The position numbers were made by a program, and so were the translations under genes. This document shows positions 8,812 through 15,969 of a stretch of 64,000 nucleotides of DNA, one piece after another (positions within the stretch are counted from its first letter, which is position 1; each line of letters begins with the position of its first letter). Origin of the DNA: Vibrio campbellii CAIM 519 = NBRC 15631 = ATCC 25920 (GTDB lineage: Bacteria > Pseudomonadota > Gammaproteobacteria > Enterobacterales > Vibrionaceae); NCBI RefSeq assembly GCF_002163755.1, contig NZ_CP015864.1:1550001-1614000 (forward strand), given 5' to 3'. Below the pieces are notes generated by a model, which was given only the letters and a program-made list of their open reading frames with translations, was not told the origin of the DNA and made no database searches.

Positions 8812-10072
8812 AAATCAGTGCCTCCGTAATTGGCTTGTTCACACCTTTGCGCGCCGAGAAAAACGCCGCAACCAAACAAATCATCAATACTGCGAATCCT
8901 GCAACAGCCACCAGCTCCCAAGAAAAGTAAATCGTCAATGGATAACCTTCGGTGCGTCCTGGCGGTGGCGGCATTTGCACATCCACTACCATCAGTAAGA
9001 CGGTAACTAACCCAGTAAACAAAGCGCCGATTAAGCTGCCAATCACCGCAAGTAACCCTGCTTCGCGCAAGAACCCAGCAATGATTTCACGAGAGTAGCT
9101 ACCAAGTGCTGACAATGTGCCGATTTCACGTGTACGCTCGGTGACCGACATGGTCATGGTGTTGAACAGCGCAACAAAGACCACTAACGCCATTACTGCG
9201 CCCATGATGCCGAAGATACGGTCGTACAAACCTTTCACTTTGAGATAGAAGAACGCACGTTCTTGCCAAGGCGTAATCTCAATATCTTGGTCGCCAAAGT
9301 TCTGCTTTTGCTTACTCAGGACCGAAGCCACTTGTTGCTCGACTTGGTTAGTTAAACTGGTATCGAACAGGAAGACCGATAACGCACTAACTTTGTCTGA
9401 ACCGAGCAGCGATTGCGCGCTGTTGATATGCACGTACAGTTGGCGTTTATCAAGCTCAGGTACGCCAGTTGAATAGATGCCACGAACTTTGAAGTCATAC
9501 GCGTTCAATGCACCGTCGGTTGTGGTCGCCAGCAAGGTAATCCAATCGCCAACGTGCACGCTTAGGTTGTTCGCTAAATCAACACCGAGCATCACTTCTG
9601 GCTCTGCTGGGTCATAACGCGATGCATGAATGTTAGACAACGTCTGCCCTTCGCGTACATCCAAAAACGGTCCTTTCATATCGAATTCGCGTTCGTTCAC
9701 ACCAATGCCGATAAAAATCGAGGATTTGTTGCCGTTGGAAATCAAACCGCTGAACTCAACTCGTGGCTGCACGCCTCGCACTTCATTCAACCCAATCAAT
9801 TGCTTGGTGATGTCGTCGGCGTGAGTTAAACCGTTACTCAGCGGCATCTCTTCTTCTTTGGCGAAGTAACCCGGCGTGGTTAACGTCAGATGCCCCGTGT
9901 CACGTGCTGTTGACTCTTTCAAACTGTCGTAGGTGTACAGACCAAAACCACCCGCACTGGTTAAGGCAAACACGGCAATGGCGATGATCAGCATCGACAA
10001 CAAACTGCGGCGGCGATTGCGTTGCAGGTTCAACCAAGCAAGGCGAACCGAAACGGGGATTAGCTTGCCCAT
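8804..10072 (-). CDS. ABC transporter permease, LolC/E-MacB-FtsX type
   Basis: A 422-residue inner-membrane protein. One N-terminal membrane segment (LSMLIIAIAVFALTSAGGFG) is followed by a periplasmic domain of about 220 residues and three C-terminal membrane segments. The conserved motif NTMTMSVTERTREIGTLSALG sits in the FtsX domain. This four-helix layout is that of the mechanotransmission ABC permeases (LolCE, MacB), which move lipoproteins, peptides or hydrophobic molecules rather than solutes across the membrane. Its start overlaps the end of the ATPase gene by 13 bases. Only one permease gene is present, so it probably acts as a homodimer, as in MacB and LolF-type systems. Confidence 0.9.
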   Translation of the reverse strand: MGKLIPVSVRLAWLNLQRNRRRSLLSMLIIAIAVFALTSAGGFGLYTYDSLKESTARDTGHLTLTTPGYFAKEEEMPLSNGLTHADDITKQLIGLNEVRGVQPRVEFSGLISNGNKSSIFIGIGVNEREFDMKGPFLDVREGQTLSNIHASRYDPAEPEVMLGVDLANNLSVHVGDWITLLATTTDGALNAYDFKVRGIYSTGVPELDKRQLYVHINSAQSLLGSDKVSALSVFLFDTSLTNQVEQQVASVLSKQKQNFGDQDIEITPWQERAFFYLKVKGLYDRIFGIMGAVMALVVFVALFNTMTMSVTERTREIGTLSALGSYSREIIAGFLREAGLLAVIGSLIGALFTGLVTVLLMVVDVQMPPPPGRTEGYPLTIYFSWELVAVAGFAVLMICLVAAFFSARKGVNKPITEALIYV

Positions 10073-10758
10073 GAAACCTCCTCCACACTCGCGTGCGTTT
10101 GGGTAATCTTGCCATCTACCAACTCAATGGTTCGATCGCAGCGGGATGCCATTCGAGGGTCGTGTGTAGCGACGATAAAAGTGGTGCCTAGCTCGTGTCC
10201 GAGCCCTTTCATAATGTCGATGACCTTGTTGGCCGTTTGGCTATCAAGACTTGCGGTTGGCTCATCAGCAATCACCAATGCTGGTTTGTGTACTAACGCA
10301 CGAGCAATTGCCACACGCTGCTGCTGACCGCCCGACAAGCTATCGGGCATATGATGAATAAACTCGCCCAAGCCAACGTGTTCTAGCATTTGTGTAGCGA
10401 GCTCAGTTTGTTCTGCTTTTGAAAAGCCGTTGAGGTGTAGCGGATAAGCCACGTTCTCCAACGCTGTCATCACAGGGACAAGATTGAATTTCTGGAACAC
10501 AAAGCCAAGCTTTTCACGGCGCATTTTCGCAGCTTGCATTTGTCCGGTTGGATATGGGCTGCCTGCAAATGTCACCTGACCTTGGTATTGAGTATCCAGC
10601 ATGCCAAGCACGTTAAGTAAGGTGCTTTTGCCTGAACCAGACGGCCCACACAATGCCACCATTTCGCCGGCAAATACATCACCAGACACGTCTCGCAAGG
10701 CACGCACCATTTGGCTGCCAAGGGCATAGTCGCGACTAAGTTGATTAAATACGATCAT
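10060..10758 (-). CDS. ABC transporter ATP-binding protein, LolD/MacB family
   Basis: A 232-residue ATPase with Walker A GPSGSGKST (about residues 39-47), Q-loop VFQKFNLVP, ABC signature LSGGQQQRVAIARAL, Walker B LVIADEPTASLD and switch His in VATHDP. Its length and the pattern GFVFQKFNL-MTALENVAYPL are typical of the LolD/MacB/FtsE subfamily that pairs with FtsX-like permeases. It powers the permease encoded immediately downstream. The gene begins 9 bases after the exported protein that opens the operon. Confidence 0.93.
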   Translation of the reverse strand: MIVFNQLSRDYALGSQMVRALRDVSGDVFAGEMVALCGPSGSGKSTLLNVLGMLDTQYQGQVTFAGSPYPTGQMQAAKMRREKLGFVFQKFNLVPVMTALENVAYPLHLNGFSKAEQTELATQMLEHVGLGEFIHHMPDSLSGGQQQRVAIARALVHKPALVIADEPTASLDSQTANKVIDIMKGLGHELGTTFIVATHDPRMASRCDRTIELVDGKITQTHASVEEVSWAS

Positions 10759-10767
10759 GACGCCTCC

Positions 10768-11433
10768 CTAATACTTCGCTAGCAGCGCTTTCGCGGTTTG
10801 CGTTTCTAGATTGCTGTCACCTAATTGCTCCATTTGCGCTAACCATGTTTTGGCTTGTTGAACATCTTCAGCTCGTAGTGCTGCTTCAATGGCGTAGCGA
10901 TAAATCCAAGACGTTGCGGCGAAAGGTTGTTGACTAAAACTCGGCTCATTGAGCAATGAAAGGTACAGCTCGTAACCACGCTCAAAGTGATTGAACATGT
11001 CTGGCAGAGAGGTAAACGTAGTAGCAGCCATGGCGGTGGCTAATTGGTATTCCGGCAAGCCTTGTAAGCGTTGTTGCTCTTGCAGTGGAACGGGATGATT
11101 CGCCATTAAATCCAAACCTTTTTGGATTGTGGCAAGACCGCGCTCGGTGAACTTCATCTTGTTCCAAGGCATAAACGCCTCACGACCTTGCAACGTCTCC
11201 GCACTACCCAAGTAAACTAAGGTCACCGGCGTTGCGCCTTGCTCTTCGAGTTGTTTGGATAGTTCGCCATAAACAGTATCAACTAAGCCAGAGTCACCCT
11301 GCGCTGCTTGGTTGAATTGACTGAGTGTGCGCTCGCTTGGGTTAGCCAGAGCCAGATTGCTGCAGAGTGCAAATGCGGCGATAAATGTACTTGCAAGTTT
11401 AAGAGCTTTGATTGAGCGAGATTGAGAAACCAT
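10768..11433 (-). CDS. Exported helical protein of unknown function, first gene of the lol-like operon
   Basis: A 221-residue protein with a long basic N-terminus and signal peptide (ending NLALA-NPSE). The mature part is mostly alpha-helical by composition, with repeated short segments such as LEQLG, AAMAATTF, and a C-terminal EAALRAEDVQQAKTWLAQMEQ that resembles a tetratricopeptide hairpin. I do not recognise a named family. As first gene of a seven-gene operon encoding a LolDE-like ABC machine, a LolA-like carrier and an outer-membrane barrel, it may be a periplasmic adaptor. The ATG is preceded by AAAGGA at good spacing. Confidence 0.7.
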   Translation of the reverse strand: MVSQSRSIKALKLASTFIAAFALCSNLALANPSERTLSQFNQAAQGDSGLVDTVYGELSKQLEEQGATPVTLVYLGSAETLQGREAFMPWNKMKFTERGLATIQKGLDLMANHPVPLQEQQRLQGLPEYQLATAMAATTFTSLPDMFNHFERGYELYLSLLNEPSFSQQPFAATSWIYRYAIEAALRAEDVQQAKTWLAQMEQLGDSNLETQTAKALLAKY

Positions 11434-11530
11434 TATGTACTGTCCTTTGTTGAACGTGATTTGATGGTTTCAGGTTAAGGGAGACGATCGCACGCTGCTT
11501 TTGTATGCGACCAATGGCAGTTATGCGGAG

Positions 11531-11558
11531 TGAATGGTATTGAGAGAGGATGAATGGT
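11531..11558 (-). promoter_or_regulatory. Probable LytTR operator upstream of the lol-like operon
   Basis: Read on the minus strand there is a perfect direct repeat of ACCATTCA, with 12 bases between the copies (period 20), starting about 100 bases before the first gene of the operon. LytTR regulators such as BtsR/YehT bind direct repeats of very similar sequence (ACC-A/G-CT-C/T-A) about two helical turns apart. The operon encodes a LytTR regulator as its last gene, so autoregulation is likely. Confidence 0.62.
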
Positions 11559-12018
11559 TTCGCGATCCCCGCAACAATAGGATGGTGCGACGCGTACGAG
11601 ATTCAATTCAGGCTTAACGTGGCGTAATGGGAACAATATAACAAGCCGCACAAAGCCATTAAAAGACTGAGTTCATTTGCTTTTTAACAGCCATAGTATG
11701 ATTGCAGCTTTCATTTCTTAATGTTTCTAGAAATTTTCAAACCACCGGAAAAATAGCAACAAAAAAAATAAAATTATAAATACTTTAACAATTAAAGACC
11801 ATGGAATTATTAAAAAGACATCGGATAATTATAAAAATATAAATTAAAAATTTATTTTAATCATTAAATTAACCTAACAACAATCAATTAACCAATCAAA
11901 CTAAAAATATTTCAAACGGAATCAATGTCTACAACAACAAGATAAGACAATATCGTTTATTGAAATAAAAATTGATAAGTTTATGGTGACTGCCCCCTAC
12001 AAAGAATAAGATTTACAC
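11559..12018. other. AT-rich intergenic region, no gene seen
   Basis: The stretch from about 11690 to 12010 is strikingly AT-rich, with long A and T runs, and carries no plausible coding frame. It serves as the divergent upstream region between the leftward lol-like operon and the rightward RCC1-like gene. Its composition marks it, with the following gene, as likely acquired DNA and a probable target of H-NS-type silencing. Confidence 0.55.
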
Positions 12019-13248
12019 ATGAAAATTAAAAAAATTTTATTATCAGCAATGTTAATATTACCAATAAGCAATGCTCATGCTAATTTTAAGCTGGAAGGAG
12101 AGCTAACAGGAAGTTCTTATATTTCATCTGGTGGAGGAGATTTAAACTTTAATCTAAAAGTTAGTAATAGATTCGCCGAACAAAAAGATATTAGTTATTT
12201 TAATTATCTAATCTTCCCCGACGGTAAACACTACAACATTGATGAACCGAAAGATGTTACATTGTCAGTTGGTGAGCCATTAGAACTGCCAATGCATACA
12301 TTAAATATACCTAACTTGTACCCCGGAGGTAATTACGCATACAGATTTTCAATACAGGATAAATCAACAAGTAAGTTGTATTTTAAAGAGTTAAAGTTTA
12401 ATAAAGAAACCGATGGAATTCGCTTATTTGGTCAAGGTAGTTTTCAGACTTGCGCCTTAGATGCTTTTGGCCTTGAATGTTGGGGAGCAGGTAGAGATTA
12501 TGGCCAGTATAACGTTCCCACACTTTCTGAAGTAACGGATGTGGCTTTAGGTAGTAGTTTTAGTTGTGCATTAGAAAAAGGGGTCAACAGACCAACATGC
12601 TGGGGACAGCGGGGGCCTTATATTTATGCACCTCGTTTAAATAATCCTCGGAAGATTGTGGCCGGTGATGCTCATGCGTGCGCTATTGACGATTCAGATA
12701 AAAAAGTCGTTTGTTGGGGCTACTCTCCTGATGGAGAGGCAACCCCTCCATCGGCAGCCCTAAAGAATCCAATTCAAATCGGAACATCCGATGCTCATAC
12801 TTGTGCATTGAACCGACCAGAATCCGGGAGTAATTTTGTAAAATGCTGGGGCAGCGGCAGATATACTAAAGTTCCAAGCCATATAAACCCATCATTTCTT
12901 GCGGTAGGTGGTTTTGCTTCTTGCATGATTGATCAAGGTAAAGTGGTTTGTTGGGGGCTAGAGGGATATTACCCAATAACCTCTCCTGATTTAGTCAATC
13001 CGGTCTCAGTCGCTGTAAGGGATTCACAGGCATGTGCTATGGATGATAATGGCATAACCTGTTGGGATAAATATGCGACAAACCTCATTGATGTTGATGA
13101 AATTAATCAGCTATCAAATCCAACTCAACTTGTTATAAGTTATGATCGAAAATGTGCTGTTCATGATGGTGGAGTGAAATGTTGGGGTGAAGGTGCGAAC
13201 GATCCTCCAGTTCCAGCTAGATTTGTTTTTCCGACCGACCAGGAATAA
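12019..13248 (+). CDS. Secreted RCC1-like seven-bladed beta-propeller protein
   Basis: A 409-residue protein with a signal peptide (ending SNAHA-NFKL). Residues from about 22 to 135 form a beta-rich domain of no recognised family. From about residue 140 there are seven repeats, each with a cysteine in a CAxD/CAL-type motif (FQTCALD, FSCALEK, HACAIDD, HTCALNR, ASCMIDQ, QACAMDD, RKCAVHD). In each, a second Cys follows in CWG (six copies) or CWD (one copy). This is the RCC1/regulator of chromosome condensation propeller pattern with a paired cysteine per blade, fit for disulfides in an extracellular or periplasmic location. Base composition is more AT-rich than its neighbours, suggesting acquisition. 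The ligand is unknown. Confidence 0.85.
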   Translation: MKIKKILLSAMLILPISNAHANFKLEGELTGSSYISSGGGDLNFNLKVSNRFAEQKDISYFNYLIFPDGKHYNIDEPKDVTLSVGEPLELPMHTLNIPNLYPGGNYAYRFSIQDKSTSKLYFKELKFNKETDGIRLFGQGSFQTCALDAFGLECWGAGRDYGQYNVPTLSEVTDVALGSSFSCALEKGVNRPTCWGQRGPYIYAPRLNNPRKIVAGDAHACAIDDSDKKVVCWGYSPDGEATPPSAALKNPIQIGTSDAHTCALNRPESGSNFVKCWGSGRYTKVPSHINPSFLAVGGFASCMIDQGKVVCWGLEGYYPITSPDLVNPVSVAVRDSQACAMDDNGITCWDKYATNLIDVDEINQLSNPTQLVISYDRKCAVHDGGVKCWGEGANDPPVPARFVFPTDQE

Positions 13249-13264
13249 AAGAGATTGACACTTT

Positions 13265-13296
13265 AGGCTAGTTAATTTAACTAGCCTTATAATTTT
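13265..13296 (+). terminator. Terminator after the RCC1-like gene
   Basis: AGGCTAGTTAA and TTAACTAGCCT form an almost perfect 23-base palindrome, followed by an AT-rich tract, 16 bases after the stop codon. Confidence 0.72.
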
Positions 13297-13419
13297 AGTT
13301 TCCTTATCCAGAACGTATTTCAAATAATCTCTATATAGCAATGAATCACATTTTGAGCATAAGGCGCCCCTTGTTCTACTCAATTCATTACACTGTCTGT
13401 ACCAATTTCCATTTCAACC

Positions 13420-13628
13420 TTATAAAAAGTGTGGCGTAAAACCTCAGCCTGGTGTATTTATCCATCCCACGGCTTTCCAGGTCAGCTTACCCATAACAGG
13501 CGGCGTCGCACACTCCTCTATTGCACACCTTTGCGTGGTGTCTGTTATCCCCAAATTGGATTCTTAGCATCGGAATAGTTTGAACTCGCAGAGTTCTGGT
13601 TGTTTTCGCCCCGTATTGGGGCGTTTTT
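13420..13628 (+). ncRNA. Candidate leader RNA or small RNA ending at a terminator before rodA
   Basis: No protein frame fits this 200-base stretch. It ends with a strong intrinsic terminator: CGCCCC pairs with GGGGCG across a five-base loop and is followed by five T (13607-13628). This terminator lies only 12 bases before the rodA start codon. It must therefore end a separate short transcript or attenuate transcription into rodA. I recognise no known riboswitch or sRNA in it, and no promoter could be fixed. The coordinates of the 5' end are a guess. Confidence 0.4.
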
Positions 13629-13640
13629 AGGTTGTAGAAG

Positions 13641-14723
13641 ATGAACAAGCGTTTCTTCCCTAGGATTGATTTGCCACTTTTGATGGCGATCATTCCGATC
13701 ATGCTATTGAGTTCACTCACTCTCTGGAGTGCCAGTGGATTCAATGAAGCTATGCTATTTAAGCACCTCGCTCGATGCGGTTTGACGTTGGTGTGTATTT
13801 TGGTCATGTCGTCGATTCCTGCGTCCAGTTATCAACGTTCTGCGTCCTATTTGTATTTAGTGGCGGTTTCGCTCTTGGCTGCCGTTGCGCTGTTTGGTGA
13901 TAGCACCAATGGCTCGCAGCGCTGGCTTGATATTGGCTTCTTCCGCTTTCAACCCTCTGAGCTGATCAAGCTCTCCATTCCCATTATGATCGCGTGGATG
14001 CTGCATCTAGAAGGTGGCCGACCAGACATTCGCAAAATTGCTTTCTGTTTGCTGATCACCTTTGTGCCTGCGGGCTTGATTGCCTTACAACCAGACTTGG
14101 ACGGCGCTATCTTCACCGTGATTTACGCGTTGTTTGTGCTGTTCTTTGCAGGCATGAGCTGGAAGATAATTGGCGGCTTTTTGGTGAGCATTCTAACGCT
14201 GGCACCAATACTTTGGTTCTTTGTGATGGAAGCGTATCAAAAGAGCCGTGTAACGCAGTTCTTGCAACCAGAGTCGGATCCACTGGGGTCAGGCTACCAA
14301 ATCATCCAATCATTGATTGCGATTGGTTCTGGCGGCATGAAAGGTAAAGGTTGGATGAATGCTACTCAAGGTACGTTAGGGTTTATTCCAGAGAGCCATA
14401 CCGACTTCATCTTTTCGACCTACGCAGAAGAATGGGGCTTTATTGGTTGTGTGGTGTTGTTAGCGTTGTATTTATTCATTACGGCGCGTGTGATGCTGCT
14501 AGCGTGCCAATCTGAGCATTTCTTCAGTCGCTTAGTGAGCGGCGCATTAGCGATGAGCTTCTTCCTTTACGCCTTCATCAACACCGGCATGGTAAGTGGC
14601 TTGTTGCCAGTAATGGGCAGCCCACTGCCGTTCTTTAGCTACGGTGGTACTGCGATGCTAACTCAAGGCATCTGTTTTGGCGTGATCATGTCTCTGTGTT
14701 ACTCCAAGTACCGCAACACCTGA
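13641..14723 (+). CDS. rodA: FtsW/RodA/SpoVE family peptidoglycan glycosyltransferase (RodA paralogue)
   Basis: A 360-residue polytopic membrane protein with about ten hydrophobic segments. Family signatures include GSQRWLDIGFFRFQPSELIK (with the conserved Trp-Leu and Gln-Pro-Ser-Glu), AGLIALQPDLDGA (catalytic Asp region), and the C-terminal motif SPLPFFSYGGTAML. RodA polymerises lipid II into glycan strands during rod elongation with a class B PBP. The residues SYGGTAML and PSELIK are conserved, so it looks active. No partner PBP2 (mrdA) gene lies beside it, which makes it probably a second copy apart from the main mrd locus. It is preceded closely by an intrinsic terminator that could attenuate its expression. 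Confidence 0.9.
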   Translation: MNKRFFPRIDLPLLMAIIPIMLLSSLTLWSASGFNEAMLFKHLARCGLTLVCILVMSSIPASSYQRSASYLYLVAVSLLAAVALFGDSTNGSQRWLDIGFFRFQPSELIKLSIPIMIAWMLHLEGGRPDIRKIAFCLLITFVPAGLIALQPDLDGAIFTVIYALFVLFFAGMSWKIIGGFLVSILTLAPILWFFVMEAYQKSRVTQFLQPESDPLGSGYQIIQSLIAIGSGGMKGKGWMNATQGTLGFIPESHTDFIFSTYAEEWGFIGCVVLLALYLFITARVMLLACQSEHFFSRLVSGALAMSFFLYAFINTGMVSGLLPVMGSPLPFFSYGGTAMLTQGICFGVIMSLCYSKYRNT

Positions 14724-14766
14724 ACGCTAGTCACAATAGAAAAGAGAAAAGACAAACAACACGATC

Positions 14767-14796
14767 AAAAAAGGCTTCCCTCGGGAAGCCTTTTTT
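14767..14796. terminator. Bidirectional terminator between rodA and the yebC-like gene
   Basis: AAAAAAGGCTTCCC pairs with GGGAAGCCTTTTTT over a two-base loop. A-run and T-run on both sides make it usable by both converging genes. Confidence 0.92.
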
Positions 14797-14813
14797 ACAA
14801 CTAGAGAACCGAA

Positions 14814-15530
14814 TTACAGTTCGCCGTTGTGGTATACCTGTTGAACGTCGTCACAGTCATCTAGAAGGTCTAGGAACTTCTGGAATTTCTCTGCGTCTTC
14901 ACCCGCTACTGGCGTGTGAGTTTGCGGAACGAATGTGATTTCTTCAACGTCGATCGTTAGATCTGGGAATGCACCGTTAAGCGCAGTTTTTGTTTTGAAG
15001 AACTCTGTATGAGGTGCGAAAACAGTGATAACACCGTCTTCTAGCTCAACGTCAGTAACGTCCACGTCTTCCATCATCAGCGTTTCTAGGATGATTTCAT
15101 CATCTTCGCCTTTGAACTGGAAGACCGCTTGGTGATCGAACATGTGAGAAACAGAACCTTCAACACCAATTTTCGCACCCACTTTAACAAAGCATTGGCG
15201 AACGTCTTGGAATGTACGGTTACCGTTATCTGTTAGACAGTCTACGATCACGCTTGTGCCGCCAGGGCCAAAGCCTTCGTAACGTGCTGGAGTGTAGTCT
15301 TCACCACCGCCGCCGTTCGCTTTGTCGATCGCTTTATCGATAACGTGTGCAGGAACTTGGTCTTTTTTCGCTTTTGCGATCAGGTGCTTCAGAGACAAGT
15401 TCATGTCTGGATCACCACCACCGTTTTTCGCGCACATGTAAATTTCTTTACCGTATTTGGAATAAACTTTAATTTTTGCGCCTGCAGTTTTCGCCATAGA
15501 GGCTTTGCGCACTTCAAAACTTCTTCCCAT
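14814..15530 (-). CDS. YebC/PmpR (TACO1) family protein, YeeN-like
   Basis: A 238-residue protein. It has the family landmarks AKTAGAKIKVYSKYGKEIYM, GGGDPDMNLSLKHLIAKAKK, KANGGGGEDYTPARYEGFGPGG and the central GSVSHMFDHQAVF. The N-terminus (MGRSFEVRKASMAKT) and the acidic, shorter C-terminal region are those of the YeeN branch rather than of YebC itself. The family is annotated as transcriptional regulators, but related proteins act on the ribosome to relieve stalling at proline-rich sequences; which applies here is unknown. A second start at the internal MAKT is less likely because the MGRSFEVR segment is conserved in the family. Confidence 0.92.
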   Translation of the reverse strand: MGRSFEVRKASMAKTAGAKIKVYSKYGKEIYMCAKNGGGDPDMNLSLKHLIAKAKKDQVPAHVIDKAIDKANGGGGEDYTPARYEGFGPGGTSVIVDCLTDNGNRTFQDVRQCFVKVGAKIGVEGSVSHMFDHQAVFQFKGEDDEIILETLMMEDVDVTDVELEDGVITVFAPHTEFFKTKTALNGAFPDLTIDVEEITFVPQTHTPVAGEDAEKFQKFLDLLDDCDDVQQVYHNGEL

Positions 15531-15665
15531 CGGGATGTCTCTCTAAATTCAAATTTAATGCGAAGGATTTTAGCAAAGAGTGAACAGTTTTACCTTTCAC
15601 CTTGCAAAGGAATGGGGAGGAAACCTCATTCGCCGCTGTGGTTTACACCAGAGCCACGGTTCGCT

Positions 15666-15875
15666 TTATGCGACACCCATTACTCGTTTGTACTTATCGA
15701 CCGCCTGTTGAAAAAAGACTTTTTCGTCAGCGTCGTTAATCTTAGACAGCTGTTCTTCTATTACCTCTTGACCAGATTTCGCTTCTTTAAGCTTCCAAAC
15801 CAAAAAAGACGCTTGTTTATCAAGTTCGATTTTGTTTTTCTCGTCAGGCGGTAACAGGGATAGATTGAACGACAT
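15666..15875 (-). CDS. Small conserved Vibrio protein (possibly DUF3283)
   Basis: A 69-residue cytoplasmic protein, mostly charged and helical: an N-terminal SFNLSLLPPDEKNKIELDKQ is followed by a helix-forming stretch with AKSGQEVIEEQLSKI and a C-terminal AVDKYKRVMGV. It matches my memory of a small family restricted to Vibrio (DUF3283), whose function is unknown. The ATG is preceded by a weak GAGGCTGTGA leader. It is a single gene between yebC and the hybrid kinase. Confidence 0.7.
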   Translation of the reverse strand: MSFNLSLLPPDEKNKIELDKQASFLVWKLKEAKSGQEVIEEQLSKINDADEKVFFQQAVDKYKRVMGVA

Positions 15876-15969
15876 TCACAGCCTCAAGGTACTTTAATAA
15901 ATACTAGCCGCGCACTATAGCACACAGATTTGACTTTTAAGAAGTGAAACGCACTTTACTTGATCAATT

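Noticed and set aside
8804..10060. Assigning the ABC pair as the housekeeping LolD/LolE
   Set aside because: Only one permease is present and the operon includes a barrel and a two-component system; the essential lolCDE set is expected elsewhere.
13424..13440. GTGTGGCGTAAAA shared between the rodA leader and the ori2 control region (25851)
   Set aside because: A 13-base match is expected by chance many times within 64 kb of self-comparison; no further similarity on either side.
13487..13807. 106-codon frame antisense to the rodA leader and start
   Set aside because: Overlaps the rodA terminator hairpin and coding start; no ribosome binding site, protein not plausible.
14814..15530. Naming the gene yebC
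   Set aside because: N-terminal wording is that of the YeeN branch; the housekeeping yebC normally sits beside ruvC, which is absent here.
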